Positions 23,826-33,949 of a stretch of 64,000 bases of DNA are shown piece after piece. The stretch spans positions 49,781,169 through 49,845,168 of the forward strand of contig OX485806.1 of assembly GCA_950295325.1 (NCBI GenBank). Direction: 5' to 3'. The DNA comes from Polytrichum commune. Taxonomy: Eukaryota; Streptophyta; Polytrichopsida; Polytrichales; Polytrichaceae. The first letter of the stretch is position 1. Every line of letters begins with the position of its first letter. Below the pieces are notes generated by a model. It searched no databases. It was not told the origin of the DNA and saw only the letters and a program-made list of their open reading frames with translations. Position numbers and translations under genes: made by a program.

Positions 23826-24387
23826 AGTTGCATGGCAAAGATAGTAGCTATAGGTGTATATCATTGTTTTTGTGATTTTATAAACTATGTATTTGCATAT
23901 TGCAAAGCCAAGAAAAAAATTGTGATGTTGTGTAAAAGTAATAGAACTCAAAAACATTGCAAATAAGTAAAAAATGATTGTATTGTCAAAATATAATATA
24001 CAACCAACAAAATGCCATTGCCATAAAACATTTGCTGAAATGATCAAAGACCAAGGAATCACAACATGAATAAGTATGAAGGAAGTCCAAATGCAATATA
24101 AAAACCTTTCATCATCAGGACCTGAAAATCATAGTAAGCTAAGTTATAATCTTAGTGATGTGGTCCGTTATAACTATTATGAAAATAAAGACTATTAAGA
24201 GAATATGTTCCCAACACATACTCTACATGATTCCCATCTAGGTCCTGTCGAATATGACTAAAAGCCTAGTCATATCATGACTAAAATCACTTCTAGTCAT
24301 CACTTTGGTCCTACAGGACTACCTTAAAACCGATAGTCATATTCGGTCATATGGTCGTAGTCATTTTTTCAAGTTTTCCTTATAATG

Positions 24388-24500
24388 TATATGGGTGAGG
24401 CAACATAGCCGACATAACCCACCCGAGGCCAAACCGCACGGCCTCCATGAGCATTGGCCAACATGGAAGCATAGTTGTTTTCTATGATTCGGGTTGTTAT
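24388..24500 (+). mobile_element. 5' LTR piece 3
   Basis: After the CACTA target duplication TAT, the LTR resumes with ATGGGTGAGG, CCCACCCGAGGCC, CACGGCCTCCATG and TTCGGGTTGTTAT, matching 27440-27550 of the solo LTR. It ends at GGTTGTTAT (24492-24500), which is duplicated after the MITE. Confidence 0.8.
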
Positions 24501-24785
24501 CTTAGGGGGTTCACTGGCGAAAATCGTAGAACAACGTGCGATAAAAAATAAGGTCCAATATATTCATGGTAGATAAATTTTGTAAAAAATGTACATGTAA
24601 CATAAGGGATTTTAAAATAGTGAAACATGTTTACATGTAAAATACCATCACATATAATATTTTCAGGTTTTTTACATGTAAAATACCATCACCTTATAAT
24701 CTTTTCTGCAAGGTAAATAACCGCCCCAATAAATAGGTCCCGAACGCACGTGTATGCAAAATATAAGAGGGAGTGAACCCCCCGA
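24501..24785. mobile_element. 285-bp MITE with 9-bp target duplication
   Basis: The ends are inverted repeats: CTTAGGGGGTTCACT at the left and, read inward from the right, TCGGGGGGTTCACT. Both flanks carry GGTTGTTAT (24492-24500 and 24786-24794). A 9-bp duplication fits a Mutator-like non-autonomous element. The interior is AT-rich with a repeated ACATGTAAAATACCATCAC and no coding capacity. Confidence 0.85.
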
Positions 24786-25046
24786 GGTTGTTATATTGTT
24801 GCTCCGGCAACACGATGATCAACTAAAGATTGGACTTCCATGGATGGAAGTCGACATCTTACCATTGGCTGCGGATTAAGCGGTGAGTCTCGAATGCAAA
24901 TGTAGGAGGGTTGGTCCCTCTCTATGAACTAAAGGATCCGTGGTATAGGGAGCTAACCATTGGCATGGCGGAATGCAAAGACTGTGACCCTTGCTAGGAA
25001 TGAAGATGGTCAAGATTGTTAAGAAACGATAGCAAGGGTTGCGACA
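24786..25046 (+). mobile_element. 5' LTR piece 4, LTR end
   Basis: It starts with the second GGTTGTTAT copy and continues TTGTTGCTCCGGCAACACG, GATGGAAGTC, GGAGGGTTGGT, GGAGCTAACCATTGGCATGG and CAAGGGTTGCGACA. This equals the last quarter of the intact LTR and ends in CA at 25046. The primer-binding site follows directly. Summing the four pieces without the duplications gives about 966 bp, close to 973 for the solo LTR. Confidence 0.85.
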
Positions 25047-25048
25047 TA

Positions 25049-25059
25049 TGGTATCAGAG
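25049..25059 (+). promoter_or_regulatory. Primer-binding site, initiator-Met tRNA type
   Basis: TGGTATCAGAG starts two bases after the LTR end. It is the standard gypsy/copia primer-binding site complementary to plant initiator methionine tRNA. It fixes the plus orientation of the element. Confidence 0.9.
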
Positions 25060-26834
25060 TAGGGTATCAATCTTTGAGCTAGCACTTGGAGAAAAAGATG
25101 GCTATCAAACGTGTGGGACATGACGGTGAGCTTGGGATTTCCAAAAGGTTGTGACATTCAAATTGGAACAATGATCATCTAAAACGGATTTTGACCGTAT
25201 CATTGACTTTAATGACAATGATAGGGATGATGGTAGATTTGGTGAGGAAGATAAAGGAATCCTTTGAAAGGGCTTCTACAAACCTTGAAATATATTTGGG
25301 GGCTAGAATACCGAATGCACCCAAAAGCTCGGAAGGTGATGATGTTGGAATGTACTTAGTGCAAATGAGGCACCCGAGGTTTCTTTAGGCCAATGTGTGC
25401 AAATTTAACACCCAAATGAATGGCACAACTAAGATAGAAAAATTCGCTAAGAAACGTATCGTTGTAGATGAGGTTGCAAAAAAAAGGTGTTGGATGATTT
25501 GTTGAAATTTCTAAAGCTTATTGAGGACATGGTGGGAATCATCAAAATTGCCAAGAGCATTGAAGCCGATGACCCTGAAAGGAAGTTGGGTTGTTGCTCA
25601 CAAGAAAGGGCTTGAGACAAAAGAGGTCCCAAGGCAAATCATGCTCATACTGCGGACAGAATGTTGGAAGGTGGTTTTGTGCTACCAAAGTAATTCATGT
25701 TTGTTCCGTGGATGGAATGTAAGAAATTGGTTTTGTGGTACCAAACCAAATCATATTTGTGCCACAGACAAAATGTTAAAAGTTGGCCTTGTGGTACCAA
25801 GCTAAATCATTTTTAGGCCGCGGACAAAATGTTAGAAGTTAGTTGTATCGTACTAAGCCAAATCATGTTTGTGCTATGGACAAAATGTTAAAAATTGGCT
25901 TTGTAATACCAAGACTAATCATGTTCGTGTCACGGACCAAATGTAAAATGCCGGAAATGTTGCCAAAGCTAGGAGCCTTAAGCCAAGGCCTAGTTTTTTT
26001 ACATCATGGCCCGAATGAATGAGAGAAATGTCTCATGGTCTGACAAAGAGGCAACACACTCCTTTATGAGTCCAAAGCTCACATATGCGTTGGGGTTTGC
26101 CGACGCGTAGAACAGGTAAACCCATCAAGGTGCGGTTTATAGGAGGCAAACTACAAAGGCAAAGGAGGTGGCTATGCATGTAACCTTTTAATGTGGGACA
26201 TGGGATTTTTGTGAAGATTTCACACTATGTGAAATTGATGAGATGGATGTCATTATAAAGGTCACCTTCTTTGAAACTCACATGGTAGATGTGAGGTGCA
26301 AGCCGGTACGCTTGTAATTTGTCATGATGGCAATCAGTTGAATCTCAAATTGATAAGGACTCCTATGGTAGAAGGAGCCAAGTTGAATTTGGCCTTAATG
26401 TACCAAATGAATAATGAAAAAATAACAGTTGTGGTTCAATTGGAGCAATTCATGGGGAGGCTAGGAAAGATGGGCCTTCTCCAAACCACATTTGTGGGAT
26501 TTGGTGAGGTACAAGGATGTATTCACCAATGTGTTGCTTAAAAAGTTACCGCCAAGGAGTGGAAAACAACTTTGCCTAACAAGAGATTGAGTTCTTGAGC
26601 TATATGATGACAAATGAAGTTGGTGAATAAACATAAAGGTGGTCAAGGCAATCCAAGAATGGAAGCGACCCTTGACCCCGAAAAAAACTTATGTCATTGC
26701 TTGGCCTAGCCAATTAATGTCGCCGCTTCATTCAAGATTTTTCTAAGGTTGCTAGTGCCTTGTCTCACTTATTTAAGAAATGGCTATCCCAAAGATGGGA
26801 TGAGCCTTGTCACCAAGCCTTTGGGGAGCTTAAG
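25060..26834 (+). pseudogene. Gypsy gag-protease-RT remnant
   Basis: Downstream of the primer-binding site, plus-strand frames are broken into short pieces. Open fragments start near 25191 (gag-like, ending DDVGMYLVQMRHP), 25521 and 26296. The end of RT is recognisable at 26735-26834 as RRFIQDFSKVASALSHLFKK, then WDEPCHQAFGELK. The catalytic RT palm is missing; only about 150 bp separate protease-like and RT-thumb-like sequence. Many stops and frameshifts show the element is dead. The reading resumes after a solo LTR and a hAT-like element at 30063. Confidence 0.65.
25630..25935 (+). repeat. Tandem array of about six zinc-knuckle-like units in gag
   Basis: A unit of about 56 bp repeats with AATCATG-type words near 25637, 25692, 25749, 25805, 25861 and 25917. 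Each has TTTGTGGTACCAA and GACAAAATGTTA. In one frame the first unit reads CSYCGQNVGRWFCATK, like a CCHC knuckle, and later units keep FCGTKPNHICATDK. Stops and frame changes have accumulated. It looks like amplification of a nucleic-acid-binding finger. Confidence 0.6.
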
Positions 26835-27807
26835 TGTCGCGCACTTCTTCATGAGGAGTGCCCAAAACACCATGGGCACAAGGGAAACCCCGGAGTGACA
26901 CCCGGGACTTGTGGCGCCGTTGGTGAGAGGGCCCAAGTGATCCTAATGTGGGTGAGGGCCCCGGCCGTTGGGAACGCCTCCCACCCAAGGAGACTAGGAG
27001 GCACAAGGGTAAGGCCATGAGCTATGCGTAGCTCATGGCGTGGTGATTCTAGAATGCTCAAGATCACCTCAATCGGAGGTGTGAGCTAGGAGTTATGGCC
27101 ATTTGAGTGGGGCGCTGTCCCGGGACAGCGCCCTGGTACAGCAGTGCCTGGGAGTGATTCCCGGGACTGCCAAGGTTAAAACAGGCATAACTTCGTCAAT
27201 ACTTGCCTGAATGGGGCAAAAGAGGAGTCCATCGGCATCTACATGAAGCGTAGATGAAGATGGAGTGGTTGCTTGTTACCATTAGACATCATACAAGGAA
27301 GTTATGATGGTCTGAATCTGCTGGGGGCTTCTAGGCCCAGCAGCTAAAGGAAAATGTCTACTTGGCCCCAACTCTTGGTAGAGAGACAAGAGGTTTCTTG
27401 ACGGTGGGGTAGGGGCCCCGCGTAGAGTCCTAGAGGCTTATTTGGGTGAGGTGGTGTGGCCTCACCCACCCGAGGCCGAACGGCACGGCCTCCATGGGCA
27501 TTGGCCCAATGTGAGGCCATAGTTGCCTAGTATGCTTCGGGTTGTTGTAGTGTTGCTCCGGCAACGCAATGATCAACATGGGATTGGACTTCCATGAACG
27601 GAAGTCCACATCTAGGAATGGGGTACCGATTAAGGGGTGAGTCCCGAAAGTAAAGTAGGAGGGTTGGTTCCCTCCTATGAACTATAAGGTCCGGGGTAGG
27701 AGGAGCTAACCATTAGCATGGCGGAATGCGAAGGGTTAGCGCTCGTAACCTTTGCTAGAATTGAAAATTGGCAAGATTGTCAAGGGGGGCTAGCAAGGGT
27801 TGCGACA
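26835..27807 (+). mobile_element. Solo LTR, 973 bp, with TSD TTAAG
   Basis: It starts TGTCGCGCACTTC and ends GGGTTGCGACA. TTAAG flanks both sides (26830-26834 and 27808-27812), a 5-bp duplication normal for gypsy integrase. It interrupts the reading ...GELK|SKF... of the surrounding element's RT/RNase H junction. It belongs to the same LTR family as that element (11342-25046 pieces and 43341-44336). It is the best full-length reference for the family here. The lack of internal sequence points to LTR-LTR recombination. Confidence 0.92.
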
Positions 27808-28264
27808 TTAAGAGCAAGTTCATTTCACGGGTAGGTCACTTAGTGCATTTAAAAAACAACGTGCGGCATAATATAGAGAGGATTAAAATCATTTGAAATA
27901 AAAATTATAAAGGAATTCCAAATAATGAAGGGGCCATTAAATTGAGACAATCCCATTATAAGTAAGTTAGATGGACATAAAACGTGGGCCATTATTTTTT
28001 TTGTAAAATTAATATAGGGGCTGAAGACAAGGATCCTAGAAGGTATGTTTAGTATGATATGTAAATGGGTTTAGGATTCACGGGGATGGATGATAATTGG
28101 GATTTCCGTCTGTCCAAAATTGGATGAAAAGTGAACGGGCCATCGTTGGGGTCGTCTTCCCCACACCCGTTTGCATATGGCTAGGGTTTCAATTTGCTTT
28201 GCGTTTTCATCCATTTTCATCATGAAGTGCTCACACACTCACCGGATAACCATGATAATTGTCT

Positions 28265-28784
28265 TCAAGCAGGATCTTCATGTGGGTCAAGTCTGTTATG
28301 CAGAGGATCAGACTGTGGGGTGCATTTTGTCCAACGAAGCACAATAAGGCTATCGTCAACTATAAGATCCGCTGCCAAACAAAAAAAGGGACGTTCAAGT
28401 AATGTTAATAAAGCTGGAAATTCTACTAACATATTGAACGGAGTAGATGAGGGGTCATGGTGGGTGGGCAGGGTGCAAGCTATGCGGCGTCGCAATGGGA
28501 AACAATATGGAGTATTGAAGTAGGCGGTTGACCTCCTTGCTCGAACAAAGGAATCAAGGAGGAGAAATCCTAACAATCCTCATATTGAAGTAATGTTGCA
28601 ATATTATAAAAAACATCCTAGCCGTGATCAGTTTAAATATGATCACACATATAACCAATGGATTGATATAGATTGTGTTATATCTACTGTGACCATGAGC
28701 TACAATTCTACAAACGAAGTATACACTCTAGACATGAATGATTCAGAGCAGCTGTCCAAGTTTGTGACAAACCAAAGTATATAG
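28265..28784 (+). pseudogene. Probable captured host gene fragment inside the hAT-like element
   Basis: In one plus-strand frame an acceptor-like ...TTCAAG precedes a serine/lysine-rich stretch, then VDEGSWWVGRVQAMRRRNGK, an in-frame TAG near 28520, and then AVDLLARTKESRRRNPNN and LQYYKKHPSRDQFKYDHTYN. It ends DSEQLSKFVTNQSI with a stop at 28782-28784. The text has the composition of a conserved plant nuclear protein (W-rich, Tyr-rich, basic), not a transposase. I do not recognise the parent gene. A single premature stop in an otherwise clean frame suggests recent capture. Confidence 0.5.
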
Positions 28785-30062
28785 GATTTAGTACCAAGCT
28801 TGGATCATCTTTGACTGCTTCACACAATGTAAGTATTCAACCTTACAGCATGTTAGAGTTTAAAGATTGTCATTTCTTAAGAAATTTTTTATGATTGATG
28901 AAATGTTATATAAAATGGGGGTTTAGGTATTTTGAATTCAAGGTTTTTGTATGTTCACTGCAATGCATTAAACCCTAAATGTTGAACATTGGATTAAGGA
29001 ATTATTGCATTTTGGTGCTGAATTATTGCATTTTGTCATGGCTTCGCTTCACTGTGAACAACTAGGTTTATTGCAATGTTGGTAGAGCCTCGAAGCAGGA
29101 TACAACAAAAAAAGGAATTTGGGAATTAGGATCAAGAGCAACAAAGATGCGCTTCGCACTTCAATGATGAATCATTACATTTTAGTGGTGAATTATAACA
29201 TTTGAGTAAATTTATGAATTATTATGTTCATAAGCACTCACCTTCTAGATCATGCGCTTGATGTCTTTGGCAACTGGGTGTTGAGTCGCTGCCACGCCAG
29301 CAGGAATGGGATCACGTAGATCCCACAGACGAGGACTGCGCTAGTTTTATGAAGTTTCTTCCCCGTTTGGCCGTCATCCACAGCTCTGCCAAAGAATTTT
29401 TAGGGAGCATAGAGGAATTCGCAGCTTTCCGACTAAACCACTGCCATTCTTCCCGTTTTTTGATGAGTTTGGGTCAGCATTTTGTAAACCGCATGTTGTG
29501 TTTGTGAACACACGGACATTTTTCCTCTATTTCCACCCTTACCTTATTTGTGGTGTACTTGGGGTTATTTTGTACACGCTATAATATTGTGACTCCACCC
29601 TAAATCATAAATTCTAAACCCGCTTTACTATGCTCTATGTTTTTGGTCACTTGCATTGCAATGACCGCTATGGTATTTGTGTTGCCATCTCCTATGTCTT
29701 TTCATCATACAATGTTTGCAATGGTATTACTTTGTTATAGTCTCCTATGTGTTTTCTTCATAACTTTGTTTGCAATGGTATTATTGTTTGCACCCTTCTT
29801 TGTTTTCATGCTTTCCCTCAACACTCGTCAATTGCGTTAGGAAGTAGATTAGCTTTTATTACTTAAAAGGAATATAGAGTACAAAAAATTGCAGTGACTT
29901 GGACAATATAAGTAATGAAATGGTGCAAACAAATGGGCCATTTTTTAAATATAAGTAATTATAGGGAGGCTTTAATTCAACCTTTGAAAGTAAATAGCCC
30001 CAAAACAAAAAACCCCCAGCCGCACGTGGTGTACAAAAATGCCTTAGAGTGACCTACCCGTG
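28785..30062. other. Remaining interior of the hAT-like element, no gene seen
   Basis: AT-rich sequence with one open frame at 29637-29840 that encodes a hydrophobic run without homology I can name. Confidence 0.35.
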
Positions 30063-32710
30063 GTTCATTTTGCCACATGTGCTCAAATTCCCAAATTTTC
30101 ACAAGCATTTTGAGGTGCATACAGAGGTGAGGGACTTTGCCAATGGTGAATGTTGATACAAGATGGATGGCCATTGTATATAAGAGCAAGAAAAACGGAT
30201 GGTTGTCCGACCTTGTCCGACTTGTTTAAGAAATGTCTATTCCAAAAGTGGGATGAGTTTGGTCACCAAGTCTTTGGGGAGCTTAAGAGCAAGTTGTCTT
30301 CGCCGCCCGTGCTCAAGTTTGTGGAGTTTGACAAACCTTTTGAGGTGCATACATGGGCCAATGACTTTATCATTGTTGGCGCAAGATGGATGGCCATTGC
30401 ATATAAGAACAGGATACTGGATGGTTGTCCGACCTTGTCTGACTTGCTGAAAAATTGGCTATTCCAAAAGTGGGATGAACTTTGTCACAAAATCTTTGGG
30501 GAGCTCAAGAGCAAGTCGTCTTTGCCGCCCGTGCTCAAGTTTGCGGAGTTTGACAAACCTTTTGAGGTGCATACAGGGGCCAATGACTTTGCCATTGTTG
30601 ATGCAAGATGGATGGCCATTGCATATAAGAGCAAGAAATTGGATGGTTGTCCAACCTTGTCTGACTTGCTAAAAAATGACTATTCCAAAAGTGGGATGAG
30701 CTTTGTCACCAAATCTTTGGGGAGCTTAAGAGCAAGTTATCTTCGCCGCCCGTGCTCAAGTTTGCGAAGTTTGACAAACCTTTTGAGGTGCATACGGGGC
30801 CAATGACTTTCCCATTGTTGATGCAAGATGAATGGCCATTGCATATGGGAGCATGAAGCTCGATGGTTGTCAAAGGAGATGGCCAACTCATGAGAAATAA
30901 CTCTTTGTTGTAGTGCAATGTTTGAAGATGTGGCAACATTATTTGGGGTCACACAAAGCAAAGGTCTACATAGACAATGTGTCCTTAAAGTATTTTGAGA
31001 TACAAGTGCAAGTGAGTGCCAAGCCACTGCGGTGGCACGATATCTTTGCGCTTATGAAGGTGGATTTGATCCACAAACCGGCCATAGCAATGTGGTGCTA
31101 GACGCGTTAAGTAGACGGAAAGAGCTCCAACCAATGAGCACTATCTAAATCTTGTGGCTAATGTTTACCGGTAAAGAAAACTTGTGATGCAAGATAAGAT
31201 AACGATATATTTACGACCCTAAAATATAAAGGTTTCTAGGTGAGCTTTGCAAGGGCAAAGGGCTCAAAGAGATCAAGTTTGTGAACATATTGCTCAAGTA
31301 TAAGCAAAGTTGGGTGTATGTGCCACAAGGCAAGTTGAGGCTATTGGTTTTCAAGGGAAATTATGATAGTCCCATTGTTGGCCATAAAGGAGGAAAAAAC
31401 CACCATAGAGTGGTGTCATAGAGGTATCATTGGTTGTGCATGAAGGAGGGTATAACCCACTTTGTAAAGGCTTGCATGGATGCCAAGTGAACCAAACCTC
31501 TTACCAAAAGCAAGGCGGCCTTTTGCATATCCCACCGGCGCCATGGTTTAGTGTTTTCATGGCATAGTGAAGCCATGGCATAGTATGTCCATGGACTTCA
31601 TCACAACCTTGCCAGAGCTAGAAGGGTATGATGCCATCTTGGTGATGGTAGATTGGTTTGTCAAGTTGGCACACATGGTGTTGATTGACGAAAGCGCAAC
31701 AGCGTTGGAGACCGCATAGCCTTTTCTCAATAGATGGTGGAGGTACCACGTGTTGCCAAAAATAATTGTATCAGATTGAGTTCCAAAGTTCACAAGTGCA
31801 TTTTGGAGGCATTTTTCTAGGAAGGTCGGAATGAAACTGAGGTCTAGTATGGCCTTCCATTCCTAAATGAATTGAGAAATGGAACGTGTGAATGAAATCT
31901 TTAACGAATACTTGAGAAACTTGGTGGGTGCGCCCAATGAGATTGGGTAGACTATGTGGGTCGAGCAAAGTTTAATTGCAATATAGCCACGTACTTGGTG
32001 ACCAAGGGGTCATCTTTCGTGGTGGCTTATGGAATGGATGTGCTCCAACCTACTAGCCTCACTCCCGGTGGGGCACATTCAACACTAGAGCTCAACCAAG
32101 ATGGTGAGGACTTGGCAAAGAAACGTGAACGAGTCTTGGAGATGACCAAGTTATTGGTGGAGAAACCCTGAAAGCACCAGAAAAAGCAAGTCAATGCCGG
32201 AAGACGCGAAGTGAAGTATGAGGTGATCTGAAAGGTGTTGTTGAATGTGAACAACTTCACCTTGCCCGAAGGCCTCACTCCAAAATTCATCTCCAAAAAT
32301 TGGAGCTTCATTTCCCATTGTGGAACGATTGTTCAAGGACATGTAGAAGTTGGAGTTACCGCCCGAGATCAAAGTGCATACGACATTCCATGTTTCGTTA
32401 CTAAAGCCATTTAAGGAAGACAACTTGTGATCCGATTGCAATCAATTGATTAGGCCACCTCTCGACCTTGTAGGAGGTCATTTGGAATATGAGGTAGAGG
32501 GCATCCTCAAGTGTAGGAAGACCAAGTGAAAGGAAAACACAAAGAAATACTTGGTGAAATGGCGAGGATACCATAAGAAGGAAGCCATTTGAATAGTGGC
32601 AAGAGACATGGTGAATGCCAAGGAATTGGTGAAGCATTTTGAAGAACTAAGGCTAAAGGTTCCAATAAAAAGAAGCGTAGGCATTGATGAGGACATCAAT
32701 CTCCTTTAGT
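30063..32710 (+). pseudogene. Gypsy RNase H, integrase and chromodomain remnant
   Basis: The broken element continues after the hAT-like insertion. RNase H is seen as FEVHT, then LDGCQRRWPTHEKELFVVVQ and HYLGSHKAKVYIDN, and ends near 31105 with LDALSRRKE. Integrase zinc-binding residues occur at 31380-31490 and the core at about 31590-31990 (MDFITTLPELEGYDAILVMV, then IIVSD), with many stops. A chromodomain follows near 32470-32645 (YEVEGILKCRKTK, KYLVKWRGYHKKEA, ARDMVNAKELVKHFE). This places the element among chromoviruses, whose chromodomain reads histone marks to guide insertion. GTGGGGGAGA at 32709 resembles a polypurine tract. Confidence 0.8.
30161..30826 (+). repeat. 222-bp tandem triplication within the RNase H remnant
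   Basis: Three copies of a unit start at AGATGGATGGCC (30161, 30384, 30606), and a fourth partial copy starts at 30826. Each unit encodes the RT/RNase H junction (ARWMAIAYKSKKLDGCPTL, FQKWDELCHKIFGELK, VLKFAEFDKPFEVHTGAND). The first two and most of the third stay in one frame, giving a 218-residue open stretch. This is an internal duplication, not seen in normal pol genes. Confidence 0.88.
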
Positions 32711-33407
32711 GGGGGAGAAACGCTAATAGTACACTTAACTTGGAGTCAAATCGCTCCACAACATGTACTTGTTCTTTGGCTTGAGGCAATAAATTGCAAC
32801 TTAACTGGTGCAAAGAAAAAAATATGAAATGAAGTCCTAGTCTTGTGTTTGTGTTTGGTTAGTGGAAAAAGAGGAATAGACATTCCAAACTAGGTTGGGT
32901 AAGCCGAGTAATTGGAGGCCATGGTTTGGAGTGGGTTTGGAAAAAACTAAGCAACGTCTTAGCCATGGGTTTGTCCGGGCGGGGGCAAGGTGATGGCGCG
33001 TGCTCATAAAAGTGCTACATATGAGCTAATGAGAGTTGGCGCATGGGAGTCATGAAGTCATGTCTCGAAAGAGCAAAGTGGGAACTTAGCATCATCCCCG
33101 TGCGATCGAGGCGTGGCTTAACAATAGAAAACCATCTCGGAGTTGCAACAAAAACAAATTTAGTGGAAGCGTCAAGGTCCGGCCTTAGATGTGTCAAATT
33201 AGGCTAGTGGAGCTTAATAAGCAAGGCCCCAAAGGAAGGGCAACCCAAGTGAGTCTTAAAGTAGGTGGGTCTAGTATAGGTTAGGTCCTTGGATCCTAGG
33301 AACGACACCTTTGGGACTATACCAAATTTGAAGATGCATTATGGGGATTGTGCCCTAAGGTAAACATAATGCCACACCATAGAGGATGGCAACTTGAGAA
33401 TTGGTGT
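32711..33407. other. 3' untranslated region of the broken gypsy, no gene seen
   Basis: No coding content recognised. It runs from the purine tract to the insertion point of the methyltransferase element at 33407/33408. It appears to continue after that element at 43284-43340 and then into an LTR. Confidence 0.4.
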
Positions 33408-33515
33408 TGTCGTGTAAACTAAGATCGTTAAACACAACAGATCGAGTGTCATCATCAACATCAATTAGCAAAATAAACATAGCAAACTAATATGCTAAAC
33501 AACCGCCTCTTCAAG
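33408..33515 (-). repeat. 108-bp block, outer copy (A1)
   Basis: On the minus strand it reads CTTGAAGAGGCGGTTGTTTA ... TTTACACGACA and lies just outside the 3' LTR. It equals the inner copy at 33950-34057 as far as I can see. It abuts GTGT, which also follows the 5' LTR. Confidence 0.85.
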
Positions 33516-33516
33516 A

Positions 33517-33947
33517 TGAGGGTTTCTCTCTCCAAGCTCAAGAAACTAAAAAGTCTTCTTACAAAGATTAAGAAACTCTAAAATTCACACACAAGAGTCA
33601 AGCTATCTCTCACTCCACGAAGGGAGAATCCAAGAGTGCAAGTGATGGAGAAAGAATGCAAAGGCTTTACTCATGATCTACTACACCATAGCCATAAGAT
33701 AGCAACAACAAGTTCTCTCTCTCTCAAAACACACTCACAAGACTTGACTTGACAACAATGGCAAGTCAAGATGCCTTCCTCTCCACATAACTCCAATCCT
33801 ATGTGGATTTCATCCATGGAGTGGATGAACAACTGACTAGGACTCCCAATGGAGTCCATAATCCATCCAAACACACATGGACTCCTATTGGAGTCCATTT
33901 ACTCCTAATTTGACGTGACTTGGCCCCCAATGTCGCCTCACGTGACA
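33517..33947 (-). repeat. 3' LTR, 431 bp
   Basis: Read on the minus strand it begins TGTCACGTGAGGCGAC and ends GAGAAACCCTCA, so it has TG...CA ends. It has the same length as the 5' LTR at 42853-43283. The differences I saw are single-base changes, mostly transitions. Confidence 0.92.
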
Positions 33948-33949
33948 GC

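Larger units (their letters stand above)
17986..24357. repeat. CACTA interior and subterminal region with TAGTCAT words
   Basis: AT-rich sequence contains many words of the type ATGACTA...TAGTCAT in both orientations, for example near 18025, 19270, 19340, 20500-20600, 21680-21860, 23030-23100 and 24250-24360. Such inverted short words are typical of transposase-binding subterminal arrays. No open frame could be tied to a transposase. I see no host gene here. Confidence 0.5.
14413..24387. mobile_element. CACTA (En/Spm) DNA transposon, about 10 kb, with nested debris
   Basis: The left end starts CACTAAAAAGAAAACGC. The right end, read inward on the other strand, is CATTATAAGGAAAACTTG, giving about 30 bp of imperfect terminal inverted repeat (14413-14443 against 24358-24387). 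Both sides are flanked by TAT, the 3-bp target duplication typical of CACTA elements. Removing the block joins two halves of the gypsy LTR. The interior has many TGACTA/TAGTCA words in both orientations, as in CACTA subterminal regions. I could not recognise a TNPD-type transposase. The interior is also disrupted by gypsy fragments. Confidence 0.8.
27826..30062. mobile_element. hAT-like DNA element, 2.24 kb, TSD GTTCATTT
   Basis: The left end CACGGGTAGGTCACTTAGTG and the right end read inward, CACGGGTAGGTCACTCTAAG, form an inverted repeat. With a short gap it extends to a shared CACGTGCGGC-like block, about 43 bp in all. Both sides carry GTTCATTT (27818-27825 and 30063-30070), an 8-bp target duplication typical of hAT elements. 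Excision of the block restores the gypsy reading SKFILP. No hAT transposase was recognised. Instead the interior holds a host-gene-like fragment at 28265-28784. Confidence 0.85.

Noticed and set aside
32709-32718. LTR starting right after the GTGGGGGAGA purine tract
   Set aside because: The following bases do not match the TGTCG start of the family LTR. The next matching LTR begins at 43341, after the nested insertion.
33517-33947. Target duplication directly at the 431-bp LTR ends
   Set aside because: The bases next to the 3' LTR (CAAGA) and 5' LTR (GTGTG) do not match. GTGT matches only if the 108-bp outer block is included.
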